This document shows, piece after piece, positions 17,672 through 26,357 of a stretch of DNA of 64,000 bases. Source of the DNA: Ruegeria sp. TM1040 (lineage in GTDB: Bacteria > Pseudomonadota > Alphaproteobacteria > Rhodobacterales > Rhodobacteraceae). The stretch's first letter is position 1. Every line of letters starts with the position of its first letter. The DNA is taken from contig NC_008044.1 of the NCBI RefSeq assembly GCF_000014065.1, forward strand, positions 1,263,501-1,327,500. Reading direction: 5' to 3'. The notes beneath the pieces were generated by a model. That model saw only the letters and a list, made by a program, of their open reading frames with translations, was not told the origin of the DNA and searched no databases. Made by a program: the position numbers and the translations under genes.

Positions 17672-18656
17672 AATGCTGAAACGTGAGATCGGCCGCTCCG
17701 GGATCGAGGCTTCGGCCATCGGGCTTGGCACCTGGGCCATTGGCGGCTGGATGTGGGGTGGCACGGATGAGGCGCGCTCGATCGCCGCTATTCAGGCCTC
17801 GATTGAGGCCGGAGTGAGCCTCATCGACACCGCGCCCGCCTATGGTCAGGGCGTCGCCGAGGAGATCGTCGGCAAGGCCATCAAGGACCGTCGCGACAAG
17901 GTGGTGCTGGCCACGAAATGCGGGCTCGTCTGGCACACGCAAAAGGGCAATCACTTCTTTGATTACGACGGCGCGCCGGTGCATCGCTATCTTGGCAAGG
18001 ATGCGATCATCTATGAGGTCGAACAAAGCCTCACGCGTCTCGGCACCGATTACATCGATCACTACATCACCCATTGGCAGGATCCCACGACGCCGATTGC
18101 CGAAACGATGGAGGCGCTGGAGCAGCTGAAAACACAGGGCAAAATCCGCTCGATTGGTGCCAGCAATACCACGCCTTTGGACGTGCGTGCCTATCTCGAG
18201 GCGGGACAGCTTGATGCGGTTCAAGAAGAATATTCGATGGTGAACCGCGCGGTTGAGGCCGAGATGGCGCCGCTCTGTCATGAAAACGGGGTGTCCATCC
18301 TCAGCTATTCCTCGCTCGCGCTGGGGCTTCTGACCGGCAAGATCGGCCCCGACCGGGTGTTTGAAGGCGACGATCAGCGCAAGGACAACCCACGGTTTTC
18401 AATTGCCAATCGCGAAAAAGTGGCCCGCTTGATGGAGGCCATCGCGCACATTGCCGAAGTACACGGTGCCACCAAGGCCCAGGTGGTGATCGCCTGGACG
18501 CTGCAGCAGCCGGGGATAACCTTCTCGCTCTGCGGGGCGCGCGATGCGACACAAGCAGTTGAAAACGCCAAGGCGGGTCTGCTGCGTCTCAGCGCGGATG
18601 ACATTGCCCGGATAAGCGGTGCCGCCAGCACGCATCTCAGCGACCTCGACGGCTGA
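17661..18656 (+). CDS. Aldo/keto reductase
   Basis: 331 residues with the (beta/alpha)8 fold and catalytic tetrad motifs: GVSLIDTAPAYGQGVAEEIVGKAI (Asp and Tyr region), VLATKCGLVWH (Lys) and YIDHYITHWQDP (His). The IGASN, SYSSLALGLLTGK and C-terminal NADP-binding QVVIAWTLQQPGITFSLCGA segments are typical of the AKR11/12-like bacterial branch. In this operon it would oxidise or reduce the transported sugar or its breakdown aldehyde with NAD(P)H. The start ATG 17661, with AAGGAA upstream, overlaps the regulator gene by 11 bases. Confidence 0.88.
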   Translation: MSHEMLKREIGRSGIEASAIGLGTWAIGGWMWGGTDEARSIAAIQASIEAGVSLIDTAPAYGQGVAEEIVGKAIKDRRDKVVLATKCGLVWHTQKGNHFFDYDGAPVHRYLGKDAIIYEVEQSLTRLGTDYIDHYITHWQDPTTPIAETMEALEQLKTQGKIRSIGASNTTPLDVRAYLEAGQLDAVQEEYSMVNRAVEAEMAPLCHENGVSILSYSSLALGLLTGKIGPDRVFEGDDQRKDNPRFSIANREKVARLMEAIAHIAEVHGATKAQVVIAWTLQQPGITFSLCGARDATQAVENAKAGLLRLSADDIARISGAASTHLSDLDG

Positions 18657-18728
18657 TTCACAGGCCCTGACGCCACCACATGACATGCACAAAACGCTGC
18701 GACGACCTCGTCAGCGCACGGAGAAGAT

Positions 18729-20444
18729 ATGCCCGATCAACGAGTGAAAAACTGGCAAAGCCTGTCTGGTGACGGGGCCTTTGACGTCGTGGTCGTGGGC
18801 GGTGGCGTCAATGGGATCGGCACCTACCGGGAGTTGGCGTTGCAGGGATTGCGCGTTCTTCTGGTCGAGCGGGGCGATTTTGCCAGCGGCTGTAGTGCGG
18901 CGCCGTCGCGGATGATCCATGGCGGCCTGCGATATCTGGAGAATGGCGAGTTCGACCTGGTGCGCGAGAGCCTGCAGGAGCGCGATGCGCTGTTGGTGAA
19001 CGCGCCGCATTTTGTGCATCCGCTGCCGACGGTTATCCCCGTGACCTCGCTGTTTTCCGGTCTGTTCAACGCGGCGGCGTCCTTTTGGGGGCTGAGCAGC
19101 AAACCAGCGCCGCGTGGTGCGGTGCCGATCAAGCTGGGACTGAGCCTTTATGACTGGGTAAGCCGCAAACGCCGCCTGATGCCAAGGCACAGCTTTCAGG
19201 GACGCCGCGCCACCCGCCGCGACTGGCCCGAGCTGATGGAGGAGGCGCGGGGCACCGCGACCTACCATGATGCCTGGATCGGGTTTCCAGAGCGTCTCTG
19301 TATCGAAATGCTTCAGGATGTGGCGCGGGTGGCGCCGGGCTGTGTCGCGCTCAATTATTGCGAGATCGCAGCGGAGACCGGCGGGTTCAGTGTGACCTGC
19401 CAGCGCAGCGGTCAGACCGCAGAGATACGGCCCCGGCTCATTGTCAACGCCACGGGAGCCTGGCTGGATGAAACCGTGGCGCAGCTCGGCGGGACGGCGC
19501 CGCGGATGGTGGAGGGCACCAAGGGCTCGCATCTGATTTTGGATCACCCGGAGCTTTTTGCCGCGCTCAAGGGCAATATGGTCTTCTTTGAAAACGATGA
19601 CGGGCGGGTCTGTATCGTGTTTCCGTTTCACGATCGGGTGCTGGCGGGCTCGACCGATATACGGGTGGCGCGCACCGGACGCGTGCGCTGCGAGCCGGAG
19701 GAGACCGACTATATCCTCGGTGCGCTCGCGAAAGTGTTTCCGGGGCTGCAGATTGACGCCAGTCAGATCGTGTTCAGCTATTCCGGAATCCGGCCCTTGC
19801 CGCAGAGCGACCAGGATTTTACCGGCCGGATTTCGCGCGGCCACGACATTCGCAAACTGGAGGGCAGGGTGCCCCAGCTCTGCATGATCGGTGGCAAATG
19901 GACCACCTTTCGCGCTTTTGCGCAGCAGACGGCAGATGCAGCGCTCGGGGAGCTTCGGCACGGTCGGCGCGTTGATACGCTGGATCTGGCGATTGGGGGC
20001 GGGGCGAAGTTTGAAGGGCGAGAAGCCCAGATCCTGCAGGAGCTTTGCAAGGTACAAAACCTCAGCCACGCCCGCGCCGGTCATCTCTTGCAGCGCTACG
20101 GCAGCCATGCCCCCAAGGTCGCAATCGCCTGTGGTCGCGAGGACCGCCCGCTGGCCGCAGGGACGCTCTATTCCGAGGGCGAGATCCTGCACCTTATCCG
20201 AAGCGAGTTTGTCGAAACCCTATCGGATCTGGCCCTTCGGCGCACGGATCTGGCGATCTCTGGCGTGCTCTCGATGCAGATCATCGAGGCGCTGGCGGCG
20301 CTGATGGCGCAGGAAACGGGTCTCTCGCCTGATCTCATCACGGCTCAGAAACAGGATCTGATTGCAGAGCTGAGCACCTATCACGGCGTAACCGCCGCAA
20401 CTCTTGAACGTCGAAATACCGAAAGGAATGCCCAATGCGCATGA
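18729..20444 (+). CDS. FAD-dependent glycerol-3-phosphate dehydrogenase-like protein (GlpD/EryB family)
   Basis: A 571-residue GlpD-family flavoprotein. The FAD dinucleotide fold is VVVVGGGVNGIGTYRELALQ (about 18-37), followed by SRMIHGGLRYLENGEFDLV; KGSHLILDH and VFPFHDRVLAGSTDIR line the substrate/FAD pocket, and a C-terminal cap domain ends the protein. Within a kinase/aldolase operon it most likely oxidises a phosphorylated polyol other than glycerol-3-phosphate, as EryB does for erythritol-phosphate. It would pass electrons to quinone at the membrane face. It overlaps the aldolase gene by 10 bases. A plain glycerol role cannot be excluded, but no glycerol uptake or glpK partner is present. 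Confidence 0.87.
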   Translation: MPDQRVKNWQSLSGDGAFDVVVVGGGVNGIGTYRELALQGLRVLLVERGDFASGCSAAPSRMIHGGLRYLENGEFDLVRESLQERDALLVNAPHFVHPLPTVIPVTSLFSGLFNAAASFWGLSSKPAPRGAVPIKLGLSLYDWVSRKRRLMPRHSFQGRRATRRDWPELMEEARGTATYHDAWIGFPERLCIEMLQDVARVAPGCVALNYCEIAAETGGFSVTCQRSGQTAEIRPRLIVNATGAWLDETVAQLGGTAPRMVEGTKGSHLILDHPELFAALKGNMVFFENDDGRVCIVFPFHDRVLAGSTDIRVARTGRVRCEPEETDYILGALAKVFPGLQIDASQIVFSYSGIRPLPQSDQDFTGRISRGHDIRKLEGRVPQLCMIGGKWTTFRAFAQQTADAALGELRHGRRVDTLDLAIGGGAKFEGREAQILQELCKVQNLSHARAGHLLQRYGSHAPKVAIACGREDRPLAAGTLYSEGEILHLIRSEFVETLSDLALRRTDLAISGVLSMQIIEALAALMAQETGLSPDLITAQKQDLIAELSTYHGVTAATLERRNTERNAQCA

Positions 20445-21277
20445 GCATGAAAGCCCGCATGAACCGGATGTTTAGCAACGGTGGTTGTCTGGACGTGGCC
20501 ATCGACCATGGTGTCTGCAACGAACCGAGCTTCATGGTTGGTCTTGAAGACATGCCAGCGGTGATGAACACGCTGATTGACGCCCGCCCCGATGCCATCC
20601 AATGCGCCTATGGTCAGGCGGACCTCTTGCAGAGCCGCCCGGAAAAAGACAAACCGGCGTTGGTGATGCGCATTGATATGGGCAATCCCTATAACGATCA
20701 GCGCCACCGCGTGATGTGGTCAATGCTGCAAAACGCCGAAGAGCCCATCATCGGCGCCCTTGAGATGGATGCGGCGGCGGTGGTGGTGAACCTCTTCATG
20801 CTGCCCGATGAACCGGAACTCTTTCGCCAATGCGTCGAGAATATCTCTCGGGTGCGGGCGTCCTGTGAAAAATACGGCATGCCACTGATGATCGAGCCCT
20901 TGGTGATGCTGCCCAATGATGTGCGCGGTGGCTATCAGGTGGACGGGGATGCGGAAAAGATCGTGACGCTGACCCGTCTTGCCAGCGAAATGGGGGCCGA
21001 CATCATCAAGGCCGATCCCACCGACGACCCAGAAGAGTTTTATCGCGTGGTCGAGGCGGCGCGCGTGCCGGTTCTCGTGCGGGGCGGCGGCAAGGACGAT
21101 CTGCGCGCCGTGTTGAACAAATCCGCCGCTTTGATGCGTCAGGGTGCAAAAGGCATGGTCTATGGCCGCAACATCTATCAGCATGAGAACCCAAAAGCCG
21201 TGGTCAATGCCTTGATGGCCATGATCCACTCTGGCGCGGATGGTGAAGAAGCATGGGACATTTATAACCGTGGGTGA
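20435..21277 (+). CDS. DhnA/DeoC-family class I aldolase (LsrF/FbaB-like)
   Basis: A 280-residue TIM-barrel protein with GGCLDVAIDHGV near the N-terminus and MGADIIKADPTDD, whose Lys sits where class I fructose-bisphosphate aldolases and LsrF carry the Schiff-base Lys; VLVRGGGKDD and KGMVYGRNIYQHENPKAVV complete the phosphate-binding loops. It should cleave (or transfer an acyl group from) the keto-phosphate made by the kinase and the GlpD-like dehydrogenase. It overlaps its neighbours on both sides, showing tight coupling. The exact cleavage products are not predictable from sequence alone. Confidence 0.83.
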   Translation: MRMSMKARMNRMFSNGGCLDVAIDHGVCNEPSFMVGLEDMPAVMNTLIDARPDAIQCAYGQADLLQSRPEKDKPALVMRIDMGNPYNDQRHRVMWSMLQNAEEPIIGALEMDAAAVVVNLFMLPDEPELFRQCVENISRVRASCEKYGMPLMIEPLVMLPNDVRGGYQVDGDAEKIVTLTRLASEMGADIIKADPTDDPEEFYRVVEAARVPVLVRGGGKDDLRAVLNKSAALMRQGAKGMVYGRNIYQHENPKAVVNALMAMIHSGADGEEAWDIYNRG

Positions 21278-22805
21278 GGAACAGACATATCTCTTGGGTC
21301 TGGATGCGGGCAATACGGTCATCAAAGCCGTGTTGTTCGATCAAGACGGGCGGCAAGTGGCGATGCAGGCGCTCGATGGGCAGACCGCGACCCCAGCACC
21401 GGGCCATGTGGAGCGCGACCTGGGCGAATTGTGGCAGAACGCGGGTCAGGTGATCCGGGGCTGCATCGAAGAGGCTGGCATCTCCGCCCGCCAGATCGCT
21501 GGCGTTGGGTGCGCGGGGCATGGCAACGGGCTCTATGCGCTGGATAAATCTGGCGCGCCTTTGATTGGCATTCAGTCGCTTGATACCCGCGCCGCAGAGC
21601 TAGCGGAAGACCTATCCGAGACCCATGGCTCCGACCTGCACAAGATCTGCCTGCAGAAACCCTGGCCGTCGCAGACGCCGGTGTTGCTCGCCTGGGTCAA
21701 GCGACATCAGCCCGAGATCTATGACCGGATCGGAACGGTGTTGCTCTGCAAGGATTTCATCACCCATCAGCTGACGGGTATAAAGGTGAGTGACATCTCC
21801 GATATGTCCGGCTGTGGTCTGACGCGGATGCCAGCCTGCCGTTATGATGCTGAATTGATGCGCCTCTACGGGCTTCAGGATGCGCTTTCGATGCTGCCCG
21901 CGCTTGTGGAACCTGCCGAGATCGCGGGTCATGTGACCGCCGCTGCTGCCGCGCAGACCGGTCTCATCGAGGGGACGCCGGTGATTGGCGGCTACTTTGA
22001 CGTGATCTCTTCGGCGCTGGGGTCCGGTGTCTGTCGCGCGGGGGAGGCATCAATCATCGCCGGAACCTGGTCGGTCAATCAGGTCTTTTCGCCAGAGCCG
22101 GTGTTGGACTCTTCGGTGTTCATGGCGTCCGGTTTTGCGCCGGGGCGCTTTGTGAACATCGACTCCTCGGCCACATCGGCGGTCAACCTCGAATGGTATG
22201 TGCGCGAACTGGTCGAGCGCGGCGCCCATGTCGATGATCCCTTTGGCCAATGCAACAATTTGGTGGCCGAGGTAACGCCCGCGCCGGATGATCCGATCTG
22301 CCAGCCCTTTCTCTACGGGTCGGGGCAGGGCGCTCAGTTCCGGGGCGGCTATTTTGGTCTTGCGGGCTGGCACGGCGAGGGCCACCTGCTGCGCGCGCTT
22401 TTTGAGGGCGTCGTATTCGAGCACCGCCGCCATATCGAGGTGCTGCGCGGGGCGGGGCTCGACTTTGACACAGCGGTGCTGTCGGGGGGCGGCTCGCGCA
22501 GCCCGCATTGGCCGCAGATCTTTGCCGATTGCCTTGATCGCAAGATCCGTGTTTCCGAGGCCAAGGAAACAGGCGCATTGGGAGCCGCCATCGGCGTCGC
22601 GGTGGCCGTGGGGCTGGCCGAGGACTATGAGAGCGCCGTGGCGCGGATGACCCGTACCAAGGCCGAGTTCACCCCAAACCCATTGATGAGACGGCATTAC
22701 GACCAGCGCTACGCGCTCTACTCGGAGCTCAACGCGACTCTGCAGCCGCTTTGGGCACGATTGGGCGCCATGCAGACCGGCCAATGTGATGAGAATGGAT
22801 CATAA
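21270..22805 (+). CDS. FGGY-family carbohydrate kinase (L-xylulose/erythritol kinase-like)
   Basis: About 511 residues. The N-terminal ATPase half begins LLGLDAGNTVIKAVLFD, with GHVERDLGELWQNAGQVI and GVGCAGHGNGLYALD, and the C-terminal half has GTPVIGGYFDVISSALGSG and AVLSGGGSRSPHWPQIFADC. The run TPVLLAWVKRHQPEIYDRIG resembles L-xylulose kinase LyxK more than glycerol kinase. The start is uncertain: an ATG at 21240 lies well inside the aldolase gene, while a GTG at 21270 places the N-terminus where family members begin. It phosphorylates the imported sugar or polyol, trapping it and probably creating the regulator's inducer. Confidence 0.87.
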   Translation: MGEEQTYLLGLDAGNTVIKAVLFDQDGRQVAMQALDGQTATPAPGHVERDLGELWQNAGQVIRGCIEEAGISARQIAGVGCAGHGNGLYALDKSGAPLIGIQSLDTRAAELAEDLSETHGSDLHKICLQKPWPSQTPVLLAWVKRHQPEIYDRIGTVLLCKDFITHQLTGIKVSDISDMSGCGLTRMPACRYDAELMRLYGLQDALSMLPALVEPAEIAGHVTAAAAAQTGLIEGTPVIGGYFDVISSALGSGVCRAGEASIIAGTWSVNQVFSPEPVLDSSVFMASGFAPGRFVNIDSSATSAVNLEWYVRELVERGAHVDDPFGQCNNLVAEVTPAPDDPICQPFLYGSGQGAQFRGGYFGLAGWHGEGHLLRALFEGVVFEHRRHIEVLRGAGLDFDTAVLSGGGSRSPHWPQIFADCLDRKIRVSEAKETGALGAAIGVAVAVGLAEDYESAVARMTRTKAEFTPNPLMRRHYDQRYALYSELNATLQPLWARLGAMQTGQCDENGS

Positions 22806-22817
22806 GAGGAGGCCGCA

Positions 22818-23105
22818 ATGGCCGTTTTGGTAATCGCAGAGCTGAAGACCGCTTATGAGCGGCGGGACACGCTGTTGGAGTTCGTCCAGACCCTCGCAGC
22901 GCACAGCAGGGCAGAGCCCGGCTGCCTGTCCTACCGCCCGATGCTCGATGTCGATCAGGCTGGTACGATCGTGATTGTCGAGAAATGGCAGAGCGCCGCC
23001 GCGCTCGAGGCCCATGGTCAAACAGCCCATATGGCGGACTTCAAGGCGGAGCTTGGCGGGGTCGAGGTCTCAATCGAGACCTTTGACATCGCCAACCCGT
23101 CATAG
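22818..23105 (+). CDS. Antibiotic biosynthesis monooxygenase (ABM) family protein, LsrG/YgiN-like
   Basis: A 95-residue ferredoxin-like dimeric barrel protein: VLVIAELKTAYERRDTLLEF, AEPGCLSYRPMLDVDQ and WQSAAALEAHGQTAHM are the family's three recognisable strips. Members include quinol monooxygenases and LsrG, which acts on phospho-AI-2. The gene has a strong AGAGGAGG site and is last in the sugar operon, 12 bases after the kinase. A role as isomerase or detoxifier of a reactive phosphorylated intermediate is possible but unproven. Confidence 0.82.
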   Translation: MAVLVIAELKTAYERRDTLLEFVQTLAAHSRAEPGCLSYRPMLDVDQAGTIVIVEKWQSAAALEAHGQTAHMADFKAELGGVEVSIETFDIANPS

Positions 23106-23136
23106 CGTCAAACATCAGGGTCGAGCCGGACCAATA

Positions 23137-23164
23137 CCGCGGGCCGCAGACAGGCGGCCCGCGG
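23137..23164 (+). terminator. GC-rich hairpin after the sugar operon, probable terminator
   Basis: A perfect 10-base stem (CCGCGGGCCG / CGGCCCGCGG, 8-base loop) begins 32 bases after the last operon gene. No T-run follows, so it may act as a 3'-end stabiliser or with Rho. Confidence 0.5.
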
Positions 23165-23348
23165 CTCCGTGAAACATTGAATCTGAACGGGACCTTTCGT
23201 TCCGTCGCGGTGCGCGCGCCCAACAGTCGGCAAATGTTGAGACAAAGGGGACGCATGTGAGCGCGAACAGCGAGGATAATCGCGCAGCGCCTGCAAAAAT
23301 CACGGTGAATAACTAGCGCTTGAGATATGTTTCAGATTAGTTTGGCGC

Positions 23349-24359
23349 ATGCCAACCGTGACCAATGCTTTTGCGCGCGCCATGGCCCAAGCGGGCGGGA
23401 TGACGCTGACCGACGATGGAGAGCTGATCTCTGGCGGTACTGTGGTGCGCCGACTTCCCAAACCTGCTGATGGCAAACTCTCTGAGACCGATTATTTCGA
23501 TCTTCTGGATTGGATCCGGTTCCAGCAAAAGGACGAGATGGCACTGCTTGCGGCCTATGCCAAACTGATCCGGGCGGATGATATTGGTGTGCTGGGCCTT
23601 GCGATGAAAACCGCGCCAACCCTGCGGGCATCGCTCGAACGTTTGGAACGGTATTGGCAGGTTGTCACGGATACTGCGATCTATCGACTGGACACCTCCC
23701 AAGATCCGGCGCTCTTGATCTTTGAGGCGCGCACGGGGCATCATCCTGTGCTGGATTTTCGCAACGAGGGCGCCTTTGCCGGATTGGCACGGAATATGCG
23801 TCTGTTTGTCGAGGGGGATCTGGTTCTGGACTATGTCACCTTCAGACATGCCTGCCGCAGCGATCCAGAGCAGTACCAGGCGCATTTTGGCTGTTCCGTC
23901 CGCTTTGATGCGGAGCAAAACGTCATCGCGCTGCGCAAAGAGATGCTTGATCTGCCAAACCGGTTGGGCGATGCGGCGGTTTCGGACTTTCTGACCACGC
24001 ACTTAGAGACCGAGATAGGCACGCTACAGGATGAAACCTCGGTACGTGCGGGGCTTTTGCGACTGTTGACGCCTGCGCTCAGTAACGGGGTGCCGCAGGC
24101 CGCAGATGTGGCCCGCGAGATGGGCATGAGCGAGCGCACGCTCTACCGGCGCCTTGCGGACGAGGGGCTTACGTTTCGCGACGTGCTGACCGAAGCTCAG
24201 TCGTCTCTGGCGCAGGAGCTTTTGAAAGACAGCCGCAGCTCGATCGCGGAGATCGCCTTTTTGACCGGGTTTTCGGAGCAGAGCACCTTTAGCCGTGCCT
24301 TCAAGCGCTGGGTCGGGCAAGCGCCAGCGCAGTTTCGACAGCAGTTCCCATCGCCCTGA
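23349..24359 (+). CDS. AraC family transcriptional regulator
   Basis: 336 residues. The N-terminal part (about 1-210) matches the arabinose-binding-like domain of OruR/ArgR-type AraC regulators (GLAMKTAPTLRASLERLERYW, TDTAIYRLD). The C-terminal part (about 235-333) carries two helix-turn-helix motifs: DVAREMGMSERTLYRRLADEG and SIAEIAFLTGFSEQSTFSRAFKRW, ending in GQAPAQFRQ. The inducer is unknown. A 14-base direct repeat with 21-base periodicity lies 118 bases downstream, before a small membrane-protein gene, and is a plausible target. Confidence 0.9.
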   Translation: MPTVTNAFARAMAQAGGMTLTDDGELISGGTVVRRLPKPADGKLSETDYFDLLDWIRFQQKDEMALLAAYAKLIRADDIGVLGLAMKTAPTLRASLERLERYWQVVTDTAIYRLDTSQDPALLIFEARTGHHPVLDFRNEGAFAGLARNMRLFVEGDLVLDYVTFRHACRSDPEQYQAHFGCSVRFDAEQNVIALRKEMLDLPNRLGDAAVSDFLTTHLETEIGTLQDETSVRAGLLRLLTPALSNGVPQAADVAREMGMSERTLYRRLADEGLTFRDVLTEAQSSLAQELLKDSRSSIAEIAFLTGFSEQSTFSRAFKRWVGQAPAQFRQQFPSP

Positions 24360-24476
24360 TCGCGATTGCTCGCGTATAGTGCACGCGGCCTCTGGCCCCG
24401 GCGGTCTATCAGGCACGCGATGCTCGCGCCCAATTGAAACCCTCTCAACTCAGGGGGCTGCTACGGCATTTACGGA

Positions 24477-24511
24477 CGCTTGGCAGGTCCGGCCATGCGC
24501 TTGGCAGGTCC
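24477..24511. promoter_or_regulatory. 14-bp direct repeat with 21-bp period, candidate AraC-type operator
   Basis: CGCTTGGCAGGTCC occurs perfectly at 24477-24490 and again at 24498-24511. The start-to-start distance of 21 bases is two helical turns, the spacing AraC-family proteins use for tandem half-sites. It sits between an AraC-family gene and the small membrane-protein gene at 24624. Confidence 0.6.
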
Positions 24512-24623
24512 TGCCAATACCCGAAGGTCCCACCGAGCCTAACGTAAGGTCATCGACCCCAGAGAGGTCGGGTGATGTTCACAACCCGGCAAGGCCTCTC
24601 TGACATCCCAGGAGGCCCATACT

Positions 24624-24869
24624 ATGACCGAAACATCCCCGACACACCCAATCCCGCAAAAGCCACGCGGCAGCCGCTGGTCTGGCTTGCCCGCCTGGCC
24701 ACAGATCCGGCTGGGCGAGATGACGCAGATGCTCCTGCTCGCAGTTGCAGCGGCGCTTTTGACCGGGCTCCTCGCTCTGCCATTCACGATGCAGGGCCGC
24801 CTCATTGCGGACCCGATTGGCGACTTTGGTCGCATAACCCCTGTGGAGGACGCGCGTCAGTCGGCCTGA
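24624..24869 (+). CDS. Small single-pass membrane protein of unknown function
   Basis: An 81-residue protein with a polar Pro/Arg-rich N-terminus, one hydrophobic segment (MLLLAVAAALLTGLLALPF, about 35-53) and a short polar tail. It has no recognised domain. AGGAGG lies nine bases before the ATG, which makes it a credible gene. It follows the AraC-family gene and the 21-base-period direct repeat, so it may be that regulator's target. Confidence 0.6.
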   Translation: MTETSPTHPIPQKPRGSRWSGLPAWPQIRLGEMTQMLLLAVAAALLTGLLALPFTMQGRLIADPIGDFGRITPVEDARQSA

Positions 24870-25230
24870 TCTGCGGCTTGAATGGCGCGTGGTGCGGCGT
24901 CGGAGCCTCCCCTCTGGCCCATGCTGACCGATGCGCTACCCCCCAGCCTTAACCGCAGTTCTGACTGCGATTGCCCCCCGAGCGGATGGGCATGACGCGC
25001 CCGGTGCCCCATTGCCGTGCGTCAAGGCCCTAAGTGCTCGGACCGGTCGCGGCCGTCGGCGCCTCCGCGATGGCCGCACCACCTGAGGCCCGGCTCTATG
25101 CCTGTCCCGCAGAGCCGGGCCTATCCTTGATCGACGTCCTGTCCACAGGCGGCGTCACTTTCCTTTCTGGGTAAGCGTGTTTTGGCCGCTTCGCTTTTGT
25201 TGATTTCCTGCCTTGAGGAGAACCATCGCC
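24870..25230. other. Intergenic region with one hairpin
   Basis: About 360 bases with no convincing coding frame. At 25088-25120 a perfect 10-base stem (GCCCGGCTCT / AGAGCCGGGC, 13-base loop) could end the upstream small-protein transcript, though no T-run follows. The ribosome binding site of the next gene (GAGGAG) lies at its end. Confidence 0.5.
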
Positions 25231-25917
25231 ATGACCCTGATTCTGCGCCTTGATACCAGCCCCCGTGTAAAAGGGGCGTACTCTCGTCATCTGGGAGATC
25301 GGTTCATCGAAGAATGGATCAACCGACGCAGTGATATGCGGCTTATCGCGCGCGACATTGGGTGTCCTTCGCCAAGTGCCCCTGGGGGATTGCATGATCC
25401 GCGCCTGTGTTTTGATACGGCCAAAAAACAATACATCCCGTGCAACCATCGAAAGAGGTTGTCTGCAGGGATATATGCAGAGGTCGATGCAGCCGAGGTC
25501 ATCGTCATCACCGCGCCTCTGGGCGTTGATGGTGTGCCCGCTGCATTGACGGAATGGTGTGATCACGTGGCGCAGGCCCAATCACGCCGCGCCTCTGGGC
25601 CTTTTGGGCGGCGGTACGCCCGCAATGCCATGCTCATGGGGAAGATGATTGTGCTCCTGAGCGCCTGGGAAGAGGACCTTTGGAGCGACCGTGACGGGGC
25701 AAGCCTGCCGCATTTGAATGTCGAGACGCGCCCACTTGGTGCATCGGTCATCCACCACATGCACATCGCGCGATCTGGTATGGGCCATGAGGCGCAGGCC
25801 CTCTCGAGGTTCACTGCCGCAGGTGTGCTGGAGGATCTTGTGGCCCGCTTCGCGCATCCAAGATCCCACGCTGAGTCTGTGGTCACAGCATCCGCGTGTT
25901 CGGCCCAAGTGGCTTGA
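25231..25917 (+). CDS. Flavodoxin-fold NAD(P)H-dependent oxidoreductase (AzoR-like)
   Basis: 228 residues aligning with the FMN-dependent NADH-azoreductase fold: LILRLDTSPRVKGAYSRHLG for the FMN phosphate loop, DAAEVIVITAPLGVDGVPAALTEWCDH for the second flavin loop, and MIVLLSAWEE for the third. The PMYNF motif of classic AzoR is replaced by PLGVDGV, so cofactor or substrate contacts are altered. The start ATG 25231 has GAGGAG ten bases upstream. It stands alone, with no partner gene. Quinone or azo-compound reduction is the family role; the natural substrate is unknown. Confidence 0.65.
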   Translation: MTLILRLDTSPRVKGAYSRHLGDRFIEEWINRRSDMRLIARDIGCPSPSAPGGLHDPRLCFDTAKKQYIPCNHRKRLSAGIYAEVDAAEVIVITAPLGVDGVPAALTEWCDHVAQAQSRRASGPFGRRYARNAMLMGKMIVLLSAWEEDLWSDRDGASLPHLNVETRPLGASVIHHMHIARSGMGHEAQALSRFTAAGVLEDLVARFAHPRSHAESVVTASACSAQVA

Positions 25918-26147
25918 ATTTCGGATTGCTGCCGATCAACTCTACGTCATCAAGGGGCGCGTTTCCGGCCTGAGAGGCTGAGCCATTGACGTCCAGACGT
26001 ATCAGCATGCTCGAAAGCATGCGCTGTTCCGGTCACTCCACAGTGCCGCGCGCAGGTAGGTTTGAACCGGCCCGAGACAGATCCCGCACGAGCGCCTATT
26101 GCGCCGGGGTATGGTCAGCAGTTCACACTTGATTTTGAAGGAATAAG

Positions 26148-26237
26148 TGGCGGAGAGACAGGGATTCGAACCCTGGGTGCCCGTGAAGGCACAACGGTTT
26201 TCGAGACCGCCCCGTTCGACCACTCCGGCACCTCTCC
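26148..26237 (-). tRNA. tRNA-Ser (anticodon CGA)
   Basis: The minus strand begins GGAGAGGTGCCGGAGTGG and ends in TCTCTCC-G-CCA, giving a 7-base acceptor stem with encoded CCA. The anticodon loop is CTCGAAA (anticodon CGA, decoding UCG), a long serine-type variable arm follows, and GGTTCGAATCC forms the T-arm. About 90 bases including CCA. Confidence 0.95.
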
Positions 26238-26357
26238 GCGGGGGGTGTGAGGGCGTTTAAAGGTGATTTTCTCCGCGTGCAAGGGGCGATTTCACAGTTC
26301 GTTCAAGAAAGTCGAATTTTGGTTTGCTGAACGCAATTGTGCTTCTACATTTATTGT

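Noticed and set aside
18711-20192. Long minus-strand frame opposite the GlpD-like gene
   Set aside because: Shadow of a conserved flavoprotein gene; no homology features.
12880-23105. A true AI-2 (Lsr) uptake and quorum-sensing locus
   Set aside because: Gene parts resemble lsr, but there is one permease, not two; added GlpD-like and aldo/keto reductase genes; and the binding protein lacks part of the LsrB pocket as I recall it. Treated as sugar or polyol catabolism.
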